Positions 61,001-64,000 of a stretch of 64,000 nt of DNA are shown here, piece by piece. The DNA is from JBBIIC01 sp037446725 (GTDB taxonomy: Bacteria > Actinomycetota > Coriobacteriia > Anaerosomatales > SLCP01). The notes under the pieces were generated by a model, which did not search any database, was not told the DNA's origin, and was given only the letters and a program-made list of their open reading frames with translations. A program made the translations under genes and the position numbers. The stretch covers positions 8,168 through 72,167 of the forward strand of contig JBBIIC010000009.1 of NCBI GenBank assembly GCA_037446725.1, in the 5' to 3' direction. Each line of letters opens with the position of its first letter. The stretch's first letter is position 1.

Positions 61001-61669
61001 CTACCGCCGCGACAGCCCCAGATAGTAAACGAGCTGCATCACGGCGATCAGCGTCGCGGCGACGTACGTCAGTGCGGCGGCGTTGAGCACCGTTCGCGCT
61101 CCGGAAACCTGGTCGGCAGGCAGCATGTTCCCGGTGTTGAGCGCGGTGAGAGCCCTGCGCGAGGCGTCGAACTCGACCGGCAGGGTGACCAACTGGAAGA
61201 GTACGGCTCCGGCGAACAGGATCACGCCGAGGGTGATGAGACCGGGGAACCCAACGAACAGGCCGGCGAGGATCAGCGGGAAGGCAAGCGAGGACCCGAA
61301 CTGCGCGGTCGGCACCAGCGTCTGCCGGATGCGAGCGAACGCGAAACCGCGTGCATGTTGCGCTGCGTGGCCCGCCTCATGAGCCGCCACGCCGGCCGCT
61401 GCGACGGTGCGGCCGCGGTAGACGTCTTCGGACAGGCGCAGGACGTCGGCCCGCGGGTCGTAGTGATCCGTCAGGTGCCCCGGGACCATCTCGATCCGCA
61501 CGTGATTGAGCCCCTCGGCATCCAGCATCGCGCGCGCGACCTCCGCGCCGCTCTGCCCCGTGGCGAGCGCCACCCGGGAGTAGCGGCGGTACGAGGAGTT
61601 AACATACCCCTGAGTGATGAAGCCGAGTACCACCGCGATGATGAGGACTGGCAGGTACGACCCAAACAT
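61001..61669 (-). CDS. Zinc-dependent membrane metallopeptidase (YugP-like)
   Basis: A 222-residue membrane protein of the Zn_peptidase_2 family. A first helix lies at about 5-22, the zinc motif AAHEAGHAAQH around residue 96, and two to three further helices near 122-170 and 200-218. Length and topology fit YugP. The physiological substrate is unknown. The ATG has AGGAGG seven bases upstream. A 6-bp hairpin (GAGGCG / CGCCTC) lies in the leader. Confidence 0.9.
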   Translation of the reverse strand: MFGSYLPVLIIAVVLGFITQGYVNSSYRRYSRVALATGQSGAEVARAMLDAEGLNHVRIEMVPGHLTDHYDPRADVLRLSEDVYRGRTVAAAGVAAHEAGHAAQHARGFAFARIRQTLVPTAQFGSSLAFPLILAGLFVGFPGLITLGVILFAGAVLFQLVTLPVEFDASRRALTALNTGNMLPADQVSGARTVLNAAALTYVAATLIAVMQLVYYLGLSRR

Positions 61670-61760
61670 CTAAGCCTCCTGTATCCGTGTCGGAGAGGCG
61701 TTGCGCCTCACACGTGACAGTGCAAACGGTTTGCCAGGCGTGGGAGTGCTCGGCACGGGC

Positions 61761-62927
61761 TCAGGCGTCGGGCCCGGACCGGTCGGGAGCGTCCTCGACG
61801 ACAAGACGGCCTTCATCGAGCCGTAGGGTCAGCATACCATCGAGCAAACGCAGGAGTTCGTCCCCGACGATCGACCTGCGCCACCCCTCGAGCAGCGCCG
61901 AATCCTCGCGCTCCCCGCCTGCGAGGTGTTCCAGGTCCCCTCGCGATGCGAGCAGCGGCGTCGCCACGCCATGCTCCTTGGCTCGCAGACGCACAAGAGC
62001 GGCCATGAGATCGACAGCGCCGTCAACGTCGACGGGTCTTCTGCGCTTGCGCTCCAACCGCGGCAGTTGATCGTGTGGTATGGATGCTCCATCGGCAACC
62101 GCCCGCAACACGGCGGGGTACAGTCCCTTAGCGAGCTTGTCGGCGACTCCACGGATCGCTGCGAGCGACTCGCGGTCCACGGGCGCCCTGCGCGCGATCT
62201 CCAGTAGGCTCTCATCGCTGATGACCCACTTGCGCGGTATATCGCGACGCTGTGCCTCGCGCTCGCGCCACGCGGTGAGCTTCATGAGGACGCCGAGTTG
62301 GCGGGGCTTGAGCGAAGAGATCCGCTTGATGCGGCGGAACTGCTCTTCAGACACCACCTCGTACGTGCCCGGGTCGACCATCCGGTCGAACTCGGGCTCG
62401 AGCCAGGACAGCCTCCCCTCCGACTCCAGCCTTTCCCGAAGCTCACGATACACCCCCGGCAGGTAGCGGACGTCGTTCAGTGCGTACTCGACCTGCGTGG
62501 CGGAAAGCGGCCGGCGGGACCAGTCGGTGAAGGTGTCCGACTTGTCTAGTCTCACTCCGCAGATCTCGCTGACGAGCGCCCCGTAGCCGACCTGGGTCGG
62601 GAATCCGGCGAGCGTGGCGGCAACCTGAGTGTCGAACACCGGCGCCGGGACCGCACCGGCGAGCCGGTAGAGGATCTCAAGGTCCTGCTGCCCTGCATGC
62701 AGCACCTTGGTCATGTGCACGTCGAACAGCACCTCGAGAAGGGGGGACAGATCATCGACGGCGAGCGGGTCGACGATCGCCTCAACATCGTCGGTGGCAA
62801 GTTGGACGAGGCACAGGCGCGCGTAGTACGTGCGCTCCCGCATGAACTCAGTGTCCAGCGCTACGAACTCCGCCCCTTTGAGAAGTGACGCGAGTTCATT
62901 GAGGGTCTTCCGGTCACTGACGTACAC
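61761..62927 (-). CDS. rnd: Ribonuclease D
   Basis: A DEDD-family 3'-5' exoribonuclease involved in tRNA 3' processing. The acidic motifs are FVALDTEFMRE (DxE), VLHAGQQDLEIL and the YALNDVRYLPGVY segment (Exo III Y/D). HRDC domains follow from about residue 200. The start is uncertain: GTG 62927, with AAGGCGG upstream, puts the domain at the usual distance and gives 388 residues; GTG 63002 would add 25. A TATACG element near 62975 between the two supports the shorter form. Confidence 0.92.
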   Translation of the reverse strand: MYVSDRKTLNELASLLKGAEFVALDTEFMRERTYYARLCLVQLATDDVEAIVDPLAVDDLSPLLEVLFDVHMTKVLHAGQQDLEILYRLAGAVPAPVFDTQVAATLAGFPTQVGYGALVSEICGVRLDKSDTFTDWSRRPLSATQVEYALNDVRYLPGVYRELRERLESEGRLSWLEPEFDRMVDPGTYEVVSEEQFRRIKRISSLKPRQLGVLMKLTAWREREAQRRDIPRKWVISDESLLEIARRAPVDRESLAAIRGVADKLAKGLYPAVLRAVADGASIPHDQLPRLERKRRRPVDVDGAVDLMAALVRLRAKEHGVATPLLASRGDLEHLAGGEREDSALLEGWRRSIVGDELLRLLDGMLTLRLDEGRLVVEDAPDRSGPDA

Positions 62928-63035
62928 GAACCCGCCTTCCGCCGATGCTGGCAAATCTGCCGCACACACAATACCGTATAGAGGTGACCACGTGGCTCGC
63001 ACGGCCTGAGCCGTTTCTGCCAGACCGGAGGACCG

Positions 63036-63929
63036 ATGCGCATCCTGATCGTCGTTAACCTGAGAGCCGGACAGGGTGACGCGGGTCTATACGAGTACGT
63101 TCGCGAGCTAGGGCGCAGCGGCGCCGAGCTGACGATGCGCTTCCTCGGCCAGGACTCGAGACTGCCGGATGCACTGAAGGACGCCGCCGAGTTCAACCGC
63201 ATCGTCGCCGCGGGAGGTGATGGGACCGTCTCGGCCGTGTGCTACCACGCCGCGCGCACCGGGGTCCCCATCCTGCCGTACCCGGCCGGTACGGCCAACC
63301 TCTTCGCTCTCAACATGCGGCTCCCCGCCGACCCGCGAGAACTCGCACGCCTGACGATCGAGGGGAGCGTTCGAGATGTCGACCTCGGTGAGATCACGTA
63401 CGGAGCCGGTGACCGGTGTGGGTTCATGGTGGCTGCGGGGGCGGGATTCGACGCGGCCATCATGGAGGCTGCCGACAGGCTCAAGCCGACCCTCGGGACG
63501 GCGGCGTACCTGGTCGGAGCATTGCAGAATCTAACACCCAAGGTCGCCCGCTTCAGCCTCGACACAGACGGGGAGAAGATCGAGTCGGAGGGCATCGCCG
63601 CACTCGTGATGAACGTCGCCCGCATCCAGTTCGACCTGGCACTCACTCAGACGAGCGACCCTTCGGACGGCGTGTTCGAAGTGGTCATCGTGCGCACGCG
63701 CAATGTGCCGGGACTCATCCCGACGGTATGGGGCGCTTTCCTCGACCGGTTCGTCCAGAAGCCCGGTCACGCCGCAGGGCTCGAGGTGCACTCCGGTCGC
63801 AACGTGACGATAGCATCCGAGCCGGCACTCACGCTCCAGTACGACGGCGAGGTGTTGCCCGCCACTACGCCGCTCAGGGTCGGCGTGCTGCCCGGAGCGG
63901 CCCGTATAGTGGTGCCCGGCGACTACTGA
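63036..63929 (+). CDS. Diacylglycerol kinase-family lipid kinase, second copy
   Basis: A 297-residue DAGK-family kinase with IVVNLRAGQGD, VAAGGDGTVSAVCY and PAGTANLFALN, the last being a common variant of the GTxN motif. The C-terminal LQYDGEVLPA segment is present. It differs clearly from the copy at 29084, so the two are unlikely to be recent duplicates and may use different lipids. The ATG has CGGAGGA upstream. It ends convergently with the gene at the right edge. Confidence 0.87.
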   Translation: MRILIVVNLRAGQGDAGLYEYVRELGRSGAELTMRFLGQDSRLPDALKDAAEFNRIVAAGGDGTVSAVCYHAARTGVPILPYPAGTANLFALNMRLPADPRELARLTIEGSVRDVDLGEITYGAGDRCGFMVAAGAGFDAAIMEAADRLKPTLGTAAYLVGALQNLTPKVARFSLDTDGEKIESEGIAALVMNVARIQFDLALTQTSDPSDGVFEVVIVRTRNVPGLIPTVWGAFLDRFVQKPGHAAGLEVHSGRNVTIASEPALTLQYDGEVLPATTPLRVGVLPGAARIVVPGDY

Positions 63930-64000
63930 GCTGCGAGGTACGCAACGATCGTCGCGCGCTCGTCATCGCTGAGCTGGAGCCCGTTGGACTCCATCCGACG
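63923..64000 (-). CDS. C-terminal end of a possible c-type cytochrome, cut by window
   Basis: The minus-strand frame entering from the right edge encodes 25 residues: RRMESNG, then LQLSDDERATIVAYLAAQ and TAG. A Met followed by LSDDER and IVAYLA resembles the end of small c-type cytochromes, where the Met is the sixth heme ligand. The CxxCH site would lie outside the window. It overlaps the end of the lipid kinase gene by seven bases. Confidence 0.5.
   Translation of the reverse strand, partial: RRMESNGLQLSDDERATIVAYLAAQ

Noticed and set aside
1..64000. CRISPR array, insertion sequence, prophage or integrated element
   Set aside because: No regularly spaced repeats, transposase, integrase or phage genes were seen on either strand; all spans are filled by core genes or short gaps.

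Overview
The window comes from a GC-rich, probably anaerobic or facultatively anaerobic Gram-positive bacterium. An actinobacterial, Coriobacteriia-like lineage is the best guess. This rests on the base composition, frequent GTG starts, the rplU-rpmA-obg-proB-proA-nadD order leading into an LCP-type gene, an EF-G2-like GTPase, and hemE-hemH-hemY of the coproporphyrin type. No phylogeny could be run. Almost all genes are chromosomal core or energy-metabolism genes. I see no insertion sequence, prophage or CRISPR array.

Layout. 1-6.7 kb (minus strand): ribosomal L21 and L27, Obg, proline synthesis (proB, proA), NAD synthesis (nadD), yqeK and a partial LCP-like gene, read from a good promoter at 6678-6706. 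6.7-11.7 kb: ribonuclease G, the TIGR03936/TIGR03960 pair and a DUF697 protein. 11.7-17.3 kb: the rod-shape module mreB-mreC-mreD-mrdA-rodA. 17.4-24.1 kb: radC plus a complete Rnf complex (rnfCDGEAB) with NusG-II and Gx genes. 24.1-31 kb: ndk, a TPR protein, a lipoprotein peptidyl-prolyl isomerase, an EF-G-like protein, tRNA-Arg(CCG), a lipid kinase, plsY and a ferredoxin. 31-38.8 kb: a BshC-like / PIG-L deacetylase / GT2 cluster, OsmC, a PilT ATPase fused to a receiver domain, an rRNA methyltransferase, a small cytochrome b5 and a Crp regulator. 38.8-43 kb: a 1029-residue FAD/Fe-S oxidoreductase, a HAD phosphatase and a DUF2249 protein. 43.7-49.4 kb: a respiratory uptake hydrogenase operon. 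50.3-64 kb: heme synthesis, acetyl-CoA synthetase, a RACE/ASKHA protein, DegV, HIT, exonuclease VII, a membrane metallopeptidase, RNase D, a second lipid kinase and the end of a possible c-type cytochrome.

The main discovery is in the hydrogenase large subunit. Its apparent stop at 46469-46471 is a TGA sitting exactly where the nickel-binding cysteine of the C-terminal DPCxxCxxH motif belongs. Reading through gives DPU-VGCAVH plus a normal-sized cleavable tail. The frame then stops at a TAG directly against the ATG of the cytochrome b gene. A 7-bp hairpin right after the TGA fits a bacterial SECIS element. The enzyme is therefore almost certainly a [NiFeSe] hydrogenase, Tat-exported and linked to a membrane cytochrome b, which automatic gene calling truncates by 27 residues.

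Other points worth following: L21 carries a long linker ending in a Cys3His putative zinc module; PilT carries an N-terminal receiver domain without the conserved lysine; the FAD/Fe-S protein has a Met/Pro-rich C-terminal module; a GT2/PIG-L/BshC-like operon may make a low-molecular-weight thiol or related conjugate; and a strong promoter at 41985-42013 is embedded in a long inverted repeat.

Taken together, the energy genes (hydrogenase, Rnf, ferredoxin, FAD/Fe-S oxidoreductase, heme synthesis, acetyl-CoA synthetase) suggest hydrogen oxidation feeding a membrane quinone pool and ion-coupled ferredoxin:NAD exchange. This physiological picture is inference.
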